Assembly: GCA_036245525.1 (NCBI GenBank)
Contig: BTPG01000003.1
Location: 209,873,934-209,937,933, forward strand
DNA length: 64,000 nt
Source: Semisulcospira habei
Taxonomy: Eukaryota; Mollusca; Gastropoda; Semisulcospiridae
Direction: 5' to 3'
This document shows positions 22,455 to 36,432 of the stretch, piece after piece. Each line of letters starts with the position of its first letter. The stretch's first letter is position 1. A model generated the notes under the pieces. That model searched no databases, was not told where the DNA came from, and saw only the letters and a list, made by a program, of their open reading frames with translations. Made by a program: the position numbers and the translations under genes.

Positions 22455-22893
22455 ACGATGGCCAAGGGAGCGAACTGGTAAGAGTTAAGGCGCCTGCCAC
22501 CAATGCCAAAGGTGCGAGGTTCGATACCGGGTTCCGGCGCCGGACTTTTCTCTTCTGGTAAGTGTCACCGTTAATTCGGGCTGACCGTCGGGGGTTCTTT
22601 CTCCGGGTACTCCGGTTCTTCCACCCCCCACCCTCCCGTCTCCCACCCCCCACTCTTTGGTACCGGTTTCAGGCCACTTTACAAATTTCAAATACAAGCG
22701 ATCAAAAATCTCTGTAACTTCAGTAGCTGAACTGGCTCTTCGTCTGCCTTGTACTGTGTTTGTCTTAAATGGCGTAAATCCGTGTCTGTTACGTGAGTGT
22801 GCGTGTTGGGTTTCAGTTCGCGGCGCAGTTGAGTCGATTCGCCCAAAAATTGAGAAAAAGCGCCTATATATTAACATTATTATTATTATTATT
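22455..22893 (+). mobile_element. tRNA-derived SINE (family B), complete copy
   Basis: A tRNA-like head has an A-box-like TGGTAAGAGTTAAGG (22476-22490) and a B-box GGTTCGATACC (22518-22528). A body shared with 1.2-1.5 kb follows, then an (ATT)n tail ending near 22893. Length is about 440 bp. The two copies lie in opposite orientation in the window. Confidence 0.75.
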
Positions 22894-22955
22894 AAGCTTA
22901 CCAGCCTGGAATTCCATGGCATTAGCGTAGCAAGAGCATTCTCAGAATTTAATGA

Positions 22956-23077
<122 letters not shown>

Positions 23078-23087
23078 TTCCCAACAG

Positions 23088-23321
23088 AAAACGTAGCGTT
23101 CAACAAGAGCTGTCAAATCAGCTCGCACCACGACGCTTATCCAAATAATGGAAGCTATGCGGTCAACAACAATACTGACGGAAACCTAAACGTTTCTAAC
23201 TATATCAACTGCATTCACACTGCTGCCCCCACTACTACTGGTCCACACAATGCTTGGTGGCAGGTCAACCTGGGTCGTCCCGAACCTGTCTACAACATCA
23301 CTGTGTGGGCGAGAGAAGGGT
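23088..23321 (+). CDS. Receptor-type tyrosine phosphatase, exon 2 (lectin-like domain, first half)
   Basis: The acceptor is TTCCCAACAG and the donor T/GTAAGT, phase 1 to phase 1. The reading begins [12 protein letters not shown] and contains [33 protein letters not shown] and WAREG, the N-terminal half of a fucolectin/F5-8 type C (galactose-binding-like) domain; the WWQVNLG block is diagnostic. Several N-x-S/T sites fit a secreted ectodomain. It would bind glycans or a ligand outside the cell. No catalytic role. Confidence 0.85.
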
Positions 23322-23340
23322 GTAAGTATCGAAGATGAAA

Positions 23341-23341
<1 letters not shown>

Positions 23342-23425
<84 letters not shown>
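23342..23425. repeat. (CA)n microsatellite
   Basis: About 80 bp of CA beginning 20 bp after the exon 2 donor. Confidence 0.95.
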
Positions 23426-23569
23426 GTAGCCAGGACAACAAACAAAGTCGTGAAACATGAATACCACCGTACCTCGTCTGCTGATAAATGAGGTCTGCCT
23501 GTCGTTGTCACTTTCGTCGTATATCTTTTTTACCGCAGCGTTCTACACCTTAGAGAACAAGCAGACAAT

Positions 23570-23783
23570 TTAACTCTTTCACTGATGACACATGACAACA
23601 CATCCAACTGCAGAGGAATAGACCATCATTAGCCCCTGCAGTCGCGGGGCTCATGAAGATTTATGCCTCTGGTTGGTTATACTTTGTATCTCTGTTTCTT
23701 GAACGGCCGAGGCTTCTTGACGTTGAATTAACAAAGACTTCACAATCACACTCTGCGCCGACTAGTGGAAGGAGAGAGGTTAA
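23570..23783 (+). mobile_element. Palindromic MITE-like element, copy 4
   Basis: It starts TTAACTCTTTCACTG and ends GAGGTTAA. The core hairpin at 23611-23672 pairs CATTAGCCCCTGCAG with CGGGGCTCATGAAG. The right arm shows TTCTTGAACGG and GACGTTGAATTAACAAAGAC, as in other copies. It lies in intron 2. Confidence 0.75.
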
Positions 23784-23915
23784 TGGTCTTTCTTGTCCCA
23801 AATCTTTCCCGTGTTTGTAACGTACGGAGCTAGGATGGTGTGACCATGAATGTGGGCCAGTTTAGATCCACTCCCGTTGAAGTCTAAACTACTATTGTGA
23901 ATTTCTACTGTACAG

Positions 23916-24137
23916 CTGTTGGACGAATGGCCCGTTGTAAAATCACTGTGGACAACAAAACGTGCTATGAGTTTCCTGACAACACAACCAGCTGGTCACG
24001 GAACATCGACATCAACTGTACACAGGGAACGGTCACCGGCAGTGTGGTTAGACTGGAAAAGAATGTGAACATATCCACAGCGAGTGACACAGAAAAGGGT
24101 GATGCTACAATAAATCTGTGTGAATTTCAAGTTTGGA
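23916..24137 (+). CDS. Receptor-type tyrosine phosphatase, exon 3 (lectin-like domain, second half)
   Basis: The acceptor is TTCTACTGTACAG and the donor A/GTGAGT, phases 1 and 1. It reads VGRMARCKITVDNKTCYEFP, then NIDINCTQGTVTGSVVRLEK and ends INLCEFQVW, the closing strands of the fucolectin-type domain (a C-EFQVW-like ending is usual). With exon 2 it gives about 152 residues, the normal size for the domain. The loop at the exon 2/3 junction is short, so a skipped micro-exon cannot be excluded. Confidence 0.85.
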
Positions 24138-24139
24138 GT

Positions 24140-24171
24140 GAGTATGATCTCTCTCTCTGTCTCTGTCTGCC

Positions 24172-24214
<43 letters not shown>

Positions 24215-24228
24215 GCTTATTTGGTGTG
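24140..24228. repeat. (TC/TGTC)n low-complexity tract
   Basis: CTCT and CTGT repeats directly after the exon 3 donor. Confidence 0.85.
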
Positions 24229-24278
24229 ACTTGAATCCTGCAGTCGATCATGTCGGGATATTATATACACTCATGTAG

Positions 24279-24419
24279 GTTGCAGCGCCCGATACTGGGA
24301 CAGTGGTTGTGACAAGGAGTGTGGGGAGTGTCGTGACGGTGCTCCGTGTGACAAGGTGACGGGACACTGTGACTCGGGGTGTAAGAACCCAGGACTACAG
24401 CCCCCACTGTGTACACAAG
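24279..24419 (+). CDS. Receptor-type tyrosine phosphatase, exon 4 (EGF-like module 1)
   Basis: The acceptor is CTCATGTAG and the donor G/GTACTT, phase 1 at both ends. It encodes one cysteine-rich module with eight Cys (CSARYWDSGCDKECGECRDG, then APCDKVTGHCDSGC), of the MEGF/laminin-EGF kind. Intron 4, about 31.6 kb, begins here and is filled with retroelements. Confidence 0.85.
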
Positions 24420-24535
24420 GTACTTCACAAGAGAACAAGCATTCAGTGTTTACTTTCTCACAAATTTCAGTACTAATATTCTTTTCCACACCTTATTGTT
24501 GTACATCTACGAAACCAACGAGAAAGAAACGATGG

Positions 24536-24537
<2 letters not shown>

Positions 24538-24626
<89 letters not shown>
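24538..24626. repeat. (GA)n tract 1
   Basis: Pure GA, about 88 bp. It forms the left end of the LINE train and lies 119 bp after exon 4. Confidence 0.95.
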
Positions 24627-24628
<2 letters not shown>

Positions 24629-24874
24629 CAAGACTCAACAAGACTCAATCATTTTATTGTTAAGGCCATCGGCCCATCACATGAAAACTATGGAAAAACG
24701 TACATCAACAACAACAACACAAATTACAAAATGCGAATAAGTTATTTACACACTCCATGCGTATTTCATGCCGCGTCATGAAAAACGAAGTAAGTTTATT
24801 CTTGCCAAGAATGGACCAGCTGCGTTTTTCAAAATATGGCCGCAGTGGTGGCAAGCGCGTGAGCCACACAAATA

Positions 24875-27800
24875 TCAGCGGACCTCACGGCGGCGTTTTA
24901 AACTGAAATAAATGAATCGGGCAACATTCTGCACCGACTCTCTGTCATTAAGCAGACGACTAAGGGACCCATAATTGGCATAAAGGGTGTATTTAATAGG
25001 AATAAACTTTTGTCTAAGGTCTTCAAGTGATCTGCAATGAAACAAAAAATGCATTTCGTCCTCAAGTCGGCAGTTGCATAATGGACAAATAAAGGGGAAA
25101 TTGGTATCGTTGGTATATCTGAATTTGTGCGTATTAATTTCTGAAGCCCCAATTCTAAACCGTATAAGAAGGTCCCGTAAATGTTTATTGTGAATATCAA
25201 AGAAGTAGGTTTCTAAATATAAAGATGCTTTAAAATGCTTATAAACATTGAACCGTGGACTGTCTGCCAAGTGACTATGCCAGGCCTGCCCAAACGAATC
25301 AATCAATCTTTGTTTGTATTCTAGCAAAAACCTGTCAACATTGCCAACACCTTGGTTCTCCCATACAAAACCAAAACCATACCGGTACAGTTCATCATGA
25401 ACACGAGTGACCCAACAGTCTTTTCCACTATTTTGTAAAGCTAGCAACATTTTATACGCTTTAGAAGGAAGTCTGTGAGGCGCCATTTGTAACAGACGAA
25501 ACCAATACCTTAGGCAGCTAACCCTGGCATAGATGTATAGTGGATATCGGCCGGTTTCGCCATAAACAAGGTCATTTGGTGTACGTGGACTTACATTAAG
25601 CAGCTTTTTGAGTGCAAAGAGATGTAATTTCTCAATCTCTTCGTGCCTGTACAGACCCCATACCTCTGAAGAGTACAACAATATGGGCTTAATCTGGCAA
25701 TCAAACAGCTTGAAAAATATGGTTGGGGAAAAGTCCCCAGTCTTCCACAAGATCTTAAATATTTCTATAGTGCCCCTCCGTGCTCTAGTACAAATATCAC
25801 CAAAAGCTCTGGAGAATGATAGTCGGGTAGAAAAATACAGTCCTAAATATTTATAAGCATTAACTACTGACACTTGTGTGCCTTTAATAAACCACTTCTC
25901 TCTGCGTGCTAAGTACCCTCCTTTACGAAAGACAACAATGTTTGATTTGGCCAGGTTAATAGACAAGTCCATAGCATCAGCATTTTTAATCAAAATATCA
26001 AGCTGATTTTGAAGACCACGTGGTGTGTCTGACACAAGTACTACGTCATCTGCAAACAATAAAATAAAAACTTCAACTAAGTCTGGAAGAAGCTGAACAC
26101 CATGTTTTCCATTATTCATAATTTCAGTGGCAATTTCATTAATAAACAAGGAGAAAAGTGCGGGCGAGGTTATCTCCCCCTGCTTCAAGCCTCTAGGGCA
26201 GAGGAAGAGATTAGTCACACTTTGGCCGCACCTTACGCGAGCTTTGACCACTTTGTACATACATTGAAATGCTTGCAGCATCCTGCCATTAACGCCCCTT
26301 TTCTTAAGAACTGTCCATAATTTAGAACGTGATATATAGTCGAAAGCTTTCTGAAAATCTATAAAAGCAACGTACAATTTTTTTATTGCGGGTAAAATAT
26401 CGTTGAATCATAGAAAATAGAGTGAAGATGTGATCAATAGTAGAGTGATCTCTTCTGAACCCAGCCTGCACTTCTCCTAGCACATCATGACTTTCAGACC
26501 AATCGGACAAACGTTTATTTAAAATGAAACTATAAAGTTTACTACACACAGCGAGTAGTGAAATGCCACGGTAATTATCAGGTACATCCATATTGCCCTT
26601 TTTATGGATAGGCTGGATAATCGCTTCTGACCAAGACTCAGGGTACAGGCCTGTGGAGAAAATGTGATTAAACAGCTTCACAAGAAATGGAACAATCACA
26701 TCAGAGGCATGCTTAAAGACTTCAGGAATGAGACCATCAGGACCAGCAGCTTTATTATTTTTTAGGTGCTTAATGGCCTCATTCACTTCCTCTACTGAAA
26801 TATCTGCGTCTAAGTTTTCATCTGTTGACATGTCAGAACTACTGGATAAATTACCATCCCCATTTGAGTCGTCAATTTGATCAGCACCAAAAACTTTCTT
26901 GAAGTGCACAAACCATTGCTCTTCGGAAATTGCTCCGCAAAAAGCCCTGTTTGAAGATAATTTCTTAATTGTTCCCCAAAAAGTACGCGAATCGGTTATG
27001 TTATTCTCTAACTCCTTCCTCATCTGTATTTTATGACATTTTTGTTTACTTTTTAACAGCTTTTTATAATCTCTTCTCTTTTCCACAAAATCCGTTCGGT
27101 CAGCAGAAAGGCCAAAATGCTTAAAAACTCTCAAGCTTTTTCTAACCTCTGCACGTTTGTTTTTACAATCTTTATCAAACCAGTTACGACTATGCCCTGT
27201 CTTGTCAACACGGATTTTTTTCTGCATACAGGCAGCAGCACGGCTAAGACCTGAATAAAACATGTCAACAGAAGAATCAATATTTGTAGTGATCATGGTT
27301 TCTGCATCCTGTATGAGTTTACCTACTTCTGCAGAGTGCAGTGCTTCACGAAATTGGCCGAGCAAGTCATCCGACCATTTCAGTTTGTGCACAAAAACGG
27401 GGTCAGGACGCCGGAGAGTGGGCGTGTCAACAATACACTGCATGTGGCATGTGACAGGCATATGACAAGAATCAATCTTTTCTTCTACATTTAACTTTTT
27501 GCACAAAAACGCTACTGAACTGGACATGATGAAATAATCGATTACACTACAGCCTTGCTGGGAAATGAAAGTATAGTGGCCAGGTATATCCCCGTCACAT
27601 GCCCCATTCAGTATGTTGAGATCGAACCCTGCACACAACTGTAGCAAGGAAGTACCATAGGCATTTACAACGTTGTCCTTTGGCTGTCTATGGTGAACAT
27701 CAGAGGTGTAATCAGTTATCATACCAGTATTTACCTGACAACCAGGAGATGCCAGGTCAATACTGGCAGGACTGTCAGCAGCTGTTCTAGCGTTAAGATC

Positions 27801-28262
27801 CCCACAAATTATAAACTGAGCTTCCGGCAGTTTCTGTGTAATATCCAGCATGCACTGCTCTAGTAGAGAAATGCCATCATCAAAATCGCTGGTATGGTAA
27901 GCAGGAGAGTCACACGGGGGAAGATACGCGCAAATAAGCACAATATCCCTCCCTACGTTAAAAAGCTTGCGTGAAATTTCAACACAGACGATGTTGTCAT
28001 AAAAAACATCAACACGCTTTACAAAAGAAGCTAGGCATTTTCTCACAAGCAACACAACACCACCAGACGCTCGTCCCTGGCTGCTCAATTTCCTGGCCGG
28101 AGCAACAAAGCCAATATGAAAGGCAAAAATGGTAGTGGTCAAATCGATCAAAAATGTTTCGACCAAACAAACAAAATAAAAAAATGAGACAAAAGAGACG
28201 AAATCGTTATCATATAGTTTTGGTGCCAGACCTTCAATGTTCCACGTTATGAACTTCAGTTC
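24875..28262 (-). pseudogene. LINE ORF2 (endonuclease-RT) of train unit 1
   Basis: The frame opens near 28262 with ITWNIEGL and continues with an endonuclease (FIICGDLNARTAAD, VIDYFIMSS, SCHMPVTCH), a long linker and the RT (NNKAAGPDGLIPEVFKH, IIQPIHKKGN, NYRGISLLAVCSKLYS, FIDFQKAFDYIS, GLKQGEITSPALFSLF, LLFADDVVLVS). The C terminus has CPLCNCRLEDEMHFLFHC, a C-x2-C-x8-H-x4-C zinc knuckle. One frame break near 26375, between RT blocks 2 and A, inactivates it. This is a different LINE clade from the CR1-like units. The 3' end carries an ACTCAAG-type tail against the GA tract. Confidence 0.85.
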
Positions 28263-28298
28263 ACAAAAAGTGGAAACAGATGGGCCGTGGCCTGTGTC

Positions 28299-29930
28299 CT
28301 ATCTATTCAGTTTACGCTGTCGAGTTGTCATGCGCGTGGCTGCAGGAACCCAGGAATCGGTCAGCCGTGCTTGCCTACTGTTCTGCTGACCCACATTAAC
28401 CTGTGCACGGGCTGGTTTTGCAGTTTGTTGACTGTCAGTGTCATTACCTGTACCGTTTAGCAGTGGCGGGTGCACGGGTGTCACTCCGCCTGCACCTCCA
28501 GTGACCGTAGCTGTGGAAACCACTTGTTGACTGACGGCTGTAGCCGGGGACTGTGCGCTGCTATCCACACTGGCTGCTGGTGACCGGGGGTCCGCTGCCC
28601 GCCTGCCTCGTGGAGTCTGGGACACTGGTTGTGACACAATCACAATGCCACTACCATGAGAACTGACGACGGGTTCTCCTTGGCCGTCAATTGTGACCTG
28701 TGGCTGCATACAGCTGGACACAACAGACACAGGAGATGTAGCAGAGCCAATGACAACGCCACTAATCGGAGATGGCGGTGCCACTGTCTGAATACCAGCT
28801 GGAGTGGAGGTCACCGTCTGACAGCCAGCTGGGGTGACAGGTTGCTGAGCGGCGCTGCGACATGCTGCCTCACTGTCACAAGCAGCCGGGGGAGGATGGA
28901 GATCGCGGTCAGATGCCGATGAGCGATCCTCTGTCTGGCCGTCCGTGGTAATGCCAGACTGCTGCTGGGTCACTGTGACACTGACAACTGAAGCCTGGGG
29001 GTCCCGGTCATCGACCCCACGCAGGTGAGTGCCAGCAACATCGCCAGTGCCGGGACCGACACCAGCCACGTCTCTGCTGTCACGGGCAGTGCAGTCCTGA
29101 GAGGATGACCGCGGGTGCGGGGACGGGGGCCGGTTCCGGGGGTGGGGGTTAGGAGCAGGTGACGGGGAGGGTCGGTGAGAGGACGTGGACGAAACTACAC
29201 TCCGGCAACGCTGCGCCAAGTGAGGATCCAAGTCTATCCAGTCAGTGGCCCGAGTATCTCGCCATTCTGATTCTCGCACCGCAGGGTCCCCGAACGCCAG
29301 GGGGGCGGGACCTGTGGCACGGTGCGGCAGTCCCGGATAGTCCTGGTAATAGTCTTGGTGATGAGTTTGCCAAATGCTGTATTCGTACTCGTCACATGCA
29401 TTATCCTCGTAATCGCCGTGCTGCTGACTGCCGCCTCGCTGGGGCAATCGACCATCATACCCCCGGGGGGTCGGGTACTGACGGTCGCGCTGGTCGTTGT
29501 AGTGGTCGTCGCGGAAGTGGCTAGAGTCTCTGCGGCGGGACCTGCGAGGGCTGGCGTTCCTGGGGCGGTACTGATCAGCAACCCGACCCCCGGGCTGTCC
29601 ACCGTCATCCACGTGGAGTCGGCCGTTACGGTAGAACCCCCTCCTCCCCTCGTCGCGCAGGACTCTAAGTTCAGCTGCTTGCCGCCTGGTAAGGTCAGAG
29701 GCAATACGATACCAATCCTCTCGCATCGCGTCGCGTGCTTCACGACTGCGAAGTAACTGGAACTTGTCCGTACACCTGTACAGTCTCACAATCATAGGGC
29801 GCGTACGTCTACTGTTTTCCTGCGGTCTGCCCACACGATGGGCCATCTCAAAATCGTCATAAACCCACTCTCTGTAGGAAGCATAATAGTTCAGGAAACG
29901 TAGCACATGTTCAGCACAGTCCTCAAGTAA
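28299..29930 (-). CDS. LINE ORF1 (RRM/CTD L1-ORF1-like) of train unit 1, 5'-truncated
   Basis: The reading EDCAEHVLRFL, then FEMAHRVGRP, then RPMIVRLYRCTDKFQLL and LTRRQAAELRVLRDEGRRGF corresponds to the RRM and C-terminal domain of L1-type ORF1 RNA-binding proteins. A long Arg/Gly/Ser- and Pro/Thr-rich tail of about 400 residues follows, which is unusually long. The N-terminal coiled coil is absent because the sequence joins a CR1-like RT at about 29930. Codons upstream of that point belong to the neighbour read in another frame. Confidence 0.75.
   Translation of the reverse strand, partial: LLEDCAEHVLRFLNYYASYREWVYDDFEMAHRVGRPQENSRRTRPMIVRLYRCTDKFQLLRSREARDAMREDWYRIASDLTRRQAAELRVLRDEGRRGFYRNGRLHVDDGGQPGGRVADQYRPRNASPRRSRRRDSSHFRDDHYNDQRDRQYPTPRGYDGRLPQRGGSQQHGDYEDNACDEYEYSIWQTHHQDYYQDYPGLPHRATGPAPLAFGDPAVRESEWRDTRATDWIDLDPHLAQRCRSVVSSTSSHRPSPSPAPNPHPRNRPPSPHPRSSSQDCTARDSRDVAGVGPGTGDVAGTHLRGVDDRDPQASVVSVTVTQQQSGITTDGQTEDRSSASDRDLHPPPAACDSEAACRSAAQQPVTPAGCQTVTSTPAGIQTVAPPSPISGVVIGSATSPVSVVSSCMQPQVTIDGQGEPVVSSHGSGIVIVSQPVSQTPRGRRAADPRSPAASVDSSAQSPATAVSQQVVSTATVTGGAGGVTPVHPPLLNGTGNDTDSQQTAKPARAQVNVGQQNSRQARLTDSWVPAATRMTTRQRKLNR

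Positions 29931-32264
<2,334 letters not shown>

Positions 32265-32357
<93 letters not shown>
32265..32357. repeat. (GA)n tract 3
   Basis: About 93 bp of pure GA. Confidence 0.95.
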
Positions 32358-33124
<767 letters not shown>

Positions 33125-33233
33125 GATGAATCTTTTTTTATTCAGGATAAAGCCATTAGGCAACTCAATGCCTGTCTTACAAGCTGTCCTGTAAACAAAA
33201 GAGAACACAACAGGAAAAGAAACATAGCATGCA

Positions 33234-33235
<2 letters not shown>

Positions 33236-33283
<48 letters not shown>
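33236..33283. repeat. (ATA)n microsatellite
   Basis: About 48 bp of AAT repeats within the 3' UTR of unit 4. Confidence 0.9.
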
Positions 33284-33591
33284 GATGAGGAAGCAAAACT
33301 ACGGGAAAAAAAAAAAAAACCCCACAATAGGGGAATCATCGAAAGGAGGGGAAAAAATGACAATGGAGAATTTGTAACTGCCTCCGATGCAAAAAAGCAA
33401 GAGAACGAATCGCGTGCACAGCAATAATATTATACTCATCTAAGACAGTGTCATAGAACCAGCAGCATCAATAGCGTATAGAGACACCGACAAGACAATA
33501 GATGATCAGTTAGCAAATGTAAGGAGAAAGAGAAAATATTTGACGTTTACGTGTTATCAGCAGTATTATTCTTATATGGCAAACTTTGAAG

Positions 33592-36432
33592 TCACGCTGA
33601 TTGGAAGTGAGTGTGCAATGCACGTTTAAAATGGGTTTTATCGGAAAATGATTTAATGTTTAATGGCAATGAGTTCCAGACAGAACTACCAGAAAATAGA
33701 AGGCTTGACTTGTAGAGATCTATCCGTGGGTGGGGTAAGTGAAGCAAGTCATTCCTCGTATGTAGGTGATGCCGAGGGCTGAAGTTAAATATCATGCGCA
33801 GATATTCCGGGGCTTGATAATGAAATATTTTGTGCATGAGGACGCATTTGTTAAATTTGAGTTGTTCCTTTAGTGTAAGCAGGCCAAGGGATTTTATTTT
33901 CTCGTCCGTGGAAGTAGGGTTAGGAATAATTAACTTAATTGAACGACGATACAGCGAGTTTAGTTTTTTAAAGTGAAGTTCACTGCATTCGTCCCACAAC
34001 GAGGATGCATAGTCACAGTGGCTTTTAATGTGTGCGTGAAAGAACAATGTACAGCACTTTGTACTAAGAATATGTCTAAGTTTAGATAGCAGAAATACAT
34101 TCCTGGACAAGGTTTTGCACAAACTGTCGATATGCGGCGACCAATTCAGCTGGTCGTCAATTACAACTCCCAGTAGGCGGTGCCTGGATACTTGTTGGAT
34201 AGGCTTATTGCCAAGTGACAGTTTCAGAGGGGCAGGAAGTAGCTGGCGCTTTTGGCGGGTTGTTATCAACATGCTTTTGGTTTTAGAACTACTGATTAGC
34301 ATGCGATTTTGCGTACACCAATCTGACACCTCATCGAGACTTTGCTGGAGGATACAATTTAGCGTCGTTTCACGTTTGTCAGATGTATGCAGCGTTGAAT
34401 CGTCAGCAAAGAGTTCGCATTTAACCTCAGGATTTGAGATGGAAAGAGGTAGGTCATTGATGAATAAAGAAAATAAAAGAGGCCCTAGGATAGATCCTTG
34501 GGGGACTCCGTGCCTGACTATACCTTCTTTCGAATACCTTCCGTTTGAGAACACCTTCTGTCGGCGGTTACTGAGGTAGGAGGAGAAAAAAGCTATAGAG
34601 TTCGAATCAAGCTTGTAGACTGAAAGTTTCTTTAAAAGAATGTTGTGATCGACTAAATCAAATGCTTTGGTTAGGTCCAGAAAAACTGCACCATTTAATT
34701 TGGAATTGTTTATTGATGACAGCCAAGAGTCAACAATGTGAACGAGGGCAGTATGACATGAGTGTTTAGGCCTAAAACCGGACTGAAGAGATACGAGGAG
34801 GCGGTGATTCTCCAAGAATTGGAGTAGGTGCTTATGAACGTGCCTTTCTAGTGGCTTCGATAATAGTGATAACACTGAAATAGGACGGAAATCGTTTGGA
34901 CTTTTGGGATCTGTACATTTGGGAATGGGGACAACTTTAGCATCTTTCATGGCATCTGGAAAAATACCCTGCTTGATAGAAAGGTTGAATATAAAGGTCA
35001 AGGTGTCAGCTGTGTATGGAAGGGACAATTTCAGTACCATGTTGTTTATTCCATCCAGGCCACACGATTTACTTGTTAGAGTAGAAATAGATTTACCTAC
35101 TTCAAACACTGTCATAAGAGGTATGGAGAATGACGCACCAGTCGCAGACTCACAGTGTGTGCGCAGTTTATCAGAACAACTGTAACTATCAGTGCCACTG
35201 GAAAAAGACTGTACAAGGGACTCAGCAATATTTAAAAAGTGGGAATTGAAGTCGTCTGGACTTATGCCTGGAGAGGTAGCAGCATTGATGGAACTCCTCT
35301 TCTTTGTAAACAAATTGATTGCATTCCAGACACTTCGGGTATCTTTACCCTCTGCGATAACTTTTTCCGCAAGCGTTTTCTGTGCTTTTCTAACTAAGGA
35401 TTTTACAAGATTACGTTGTTTCTTAAAATCCGCAAACTTTTTCTGCCGTTTTAAGTCATCTCTTATTTTCATTGCGTGAATGATGTCCTTTGACAACCAA
35501 GGCGGAAGGGTAGGGTGTTTAACGCGTTTAGTCCTGAGTGGGGCATGTTTATCGAGGACCCAAAGAAATAGCTTGTACCAAAGCGAGAGGGCTTCATTGG
35601 GATCAGAAGTGTTATAAATAAGGTGAAAGGGCGTGAGTGAGAGGTCATGAAGAAAGTCATCTTTGTTGAACTTTGTGTAAGACCTGTATGTGATGGTAGT
35701 GTGTTGTTTGTGCTGGGATCTATCACGTTTAACTGAAAGATTAAAACAAGTAGGAAAGTGATCACTAATGGCTACATTCGGCACGTGGACGTGTGAGACA
35801 GCAGGTGCATTTGTAGTGTAGATGTGGTCAATCAATGTGGCGGATGACAAAGAAACTCTAGTGGGAGACCGAACCATCTGCTGCAGGCCAAATAATGAGG
35901 TGGTGCAATTCCACGCCGCATTACCAGTCTTTAGCAGGTCAATATTAAAATCGCCTAGAAGGTGTATATCTTTGTTGTGACGTTGTTGCACCTTATCCAT
36001 CATGGTGACAAAATCATCATACCATGAGAATGTGGCTGAAGGGGTGCGATAAATAAATCCAATTAGTGTGGGGGAAGATTTGTCACATTTCAATTCAAGA
36101 AATAAACTTTCAACCTGACAAGACTCTAAATCCATGCGGCGGGGAACGTACTGGCGGATAGAGTTATGAATGTACACAGCTATACCGGTATGACCGGGGG
36201 ATGATGCATCTCTACGGAATACAGTATAGTTATAAATGGAGATCGAGGCGTTACTAATATGTTCCCTGAGTCTAGAGTCAGTAAATCCAAATATATGAAA
36301 GGGTTGGGGTTGTGAAAGTAAAACAGTGGCATCGGGCACTTTGTTGTATAAATGATAAACATTAAGGTGCCCTATCCGTAAATCATGCTTATTCAGCGAA
36401 CACTGATGTACATGTGGGCTACAGGCAGGCAT
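33592..36432 (-). CDS. CR1/L2-like ORF2 protein: endonuclease-reverse transcriptase (intact)
   Basis: A single open frame of 946 codons from the ATG at 36432-36430 (MPACSPHVHQ). The frame stays open a further 25 codons upstream, without another ATG. Endonuclease: RIGHLNVYHLY, FTDSRLREH, HLLGDFNIDLL, SDHFPTCFN. RT: DFRPISVLSLLSKPLERH, QSGFRPKHSCHTAL, DLTKAFDLVDH, GVPQGSILGPLLF and the catalytic FADDSTLHTS. C-terminal tail: SSVWNSLPLNIKSF. All expected catalytic blocks are present with no stop or frameshift, so it could still be functional. It would act by target-primed reverse transcription in the nucleus. ORF1 lies about 0.9 kb upstream. Confidence 0.9.
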   Translation of the reverse strand: MPACSPHVHQCSLNKHDLRIGHLNVYHLYNKVPDATVLLSQPQPFHIFGFTDSRLREHISNASISIYNYTVFRRDASSPGHTGIAVYIHNSIRQYVPRRMDLESCQVESLFLELKCDKSSPTLIGFIYRTPSATFSWYDDFVTMMDKVQQRHNKDIHLLGDFNIDLLKTGNAAWNCTTSLFGLQQMVRSPTRVSLSSATLIDHIYTTNAPAVSHVHVPNVAISDHFPTCFNLSVKRDRSQHKQHTTITYRSYTKFNKDDFLHDLSLTPFHLIYNTSDPNEALSLWYKLFLWVLDKHAPLRTKRVKHPTLPPWLSKDIIHAMKIRDDLKRQKKFADFKKQRNLVKSLVRKAQKTLAEKVIAEGKDTRSVWNAINLFTKKRSSINAATSPGISPDDFNSHFLNIAESLVQSFSSGTDSYSCSDKLRTHCESATGASFSIPLMTVFEVGKSISTLTSKSCGLDGINNMVLKLSLPYTADTLTFIFNLSIKQGIFPDAMKDAKVVPIPKCTDPKSPNDFRPISVLSLLSKPLERHVHKHLLQFLENHRLLVSLQSGFRPKHSCHTALVHIVDSWLSSINNSKLNGAVFLDLTKAFDLVDHNILLKKLSVYKLDSNSIAFFSSYLSNRRQKVFSNGRYSKEGIVRHGVPQGSILGPLLFSLFINDLPLSISNPEVKCELFADDSTLHTSDKRETTLNCILQQSLDEVSDWCTQNRMLISSSKTKSMLITTRQKRQLLPAPLKLSLGNKPIQQVSRHRLLGVVIDDQLNWSPHIDSLCKTLSRNVFLLSKLRHILSTKCCTLFFHAHIKSHCDYASSLWDECSELHFKKLNSLYRRSIKLIIPNPTSTDEKIKSLGLLTLKEQLKFNKCVLMHKIFHYQAPEYLRMIFNFSPRHHLHTRNDLLHLPHPRIDLYKSSLLFSGSSVWNSLPLNIKSFSDKTHFKRALHTHFQSA

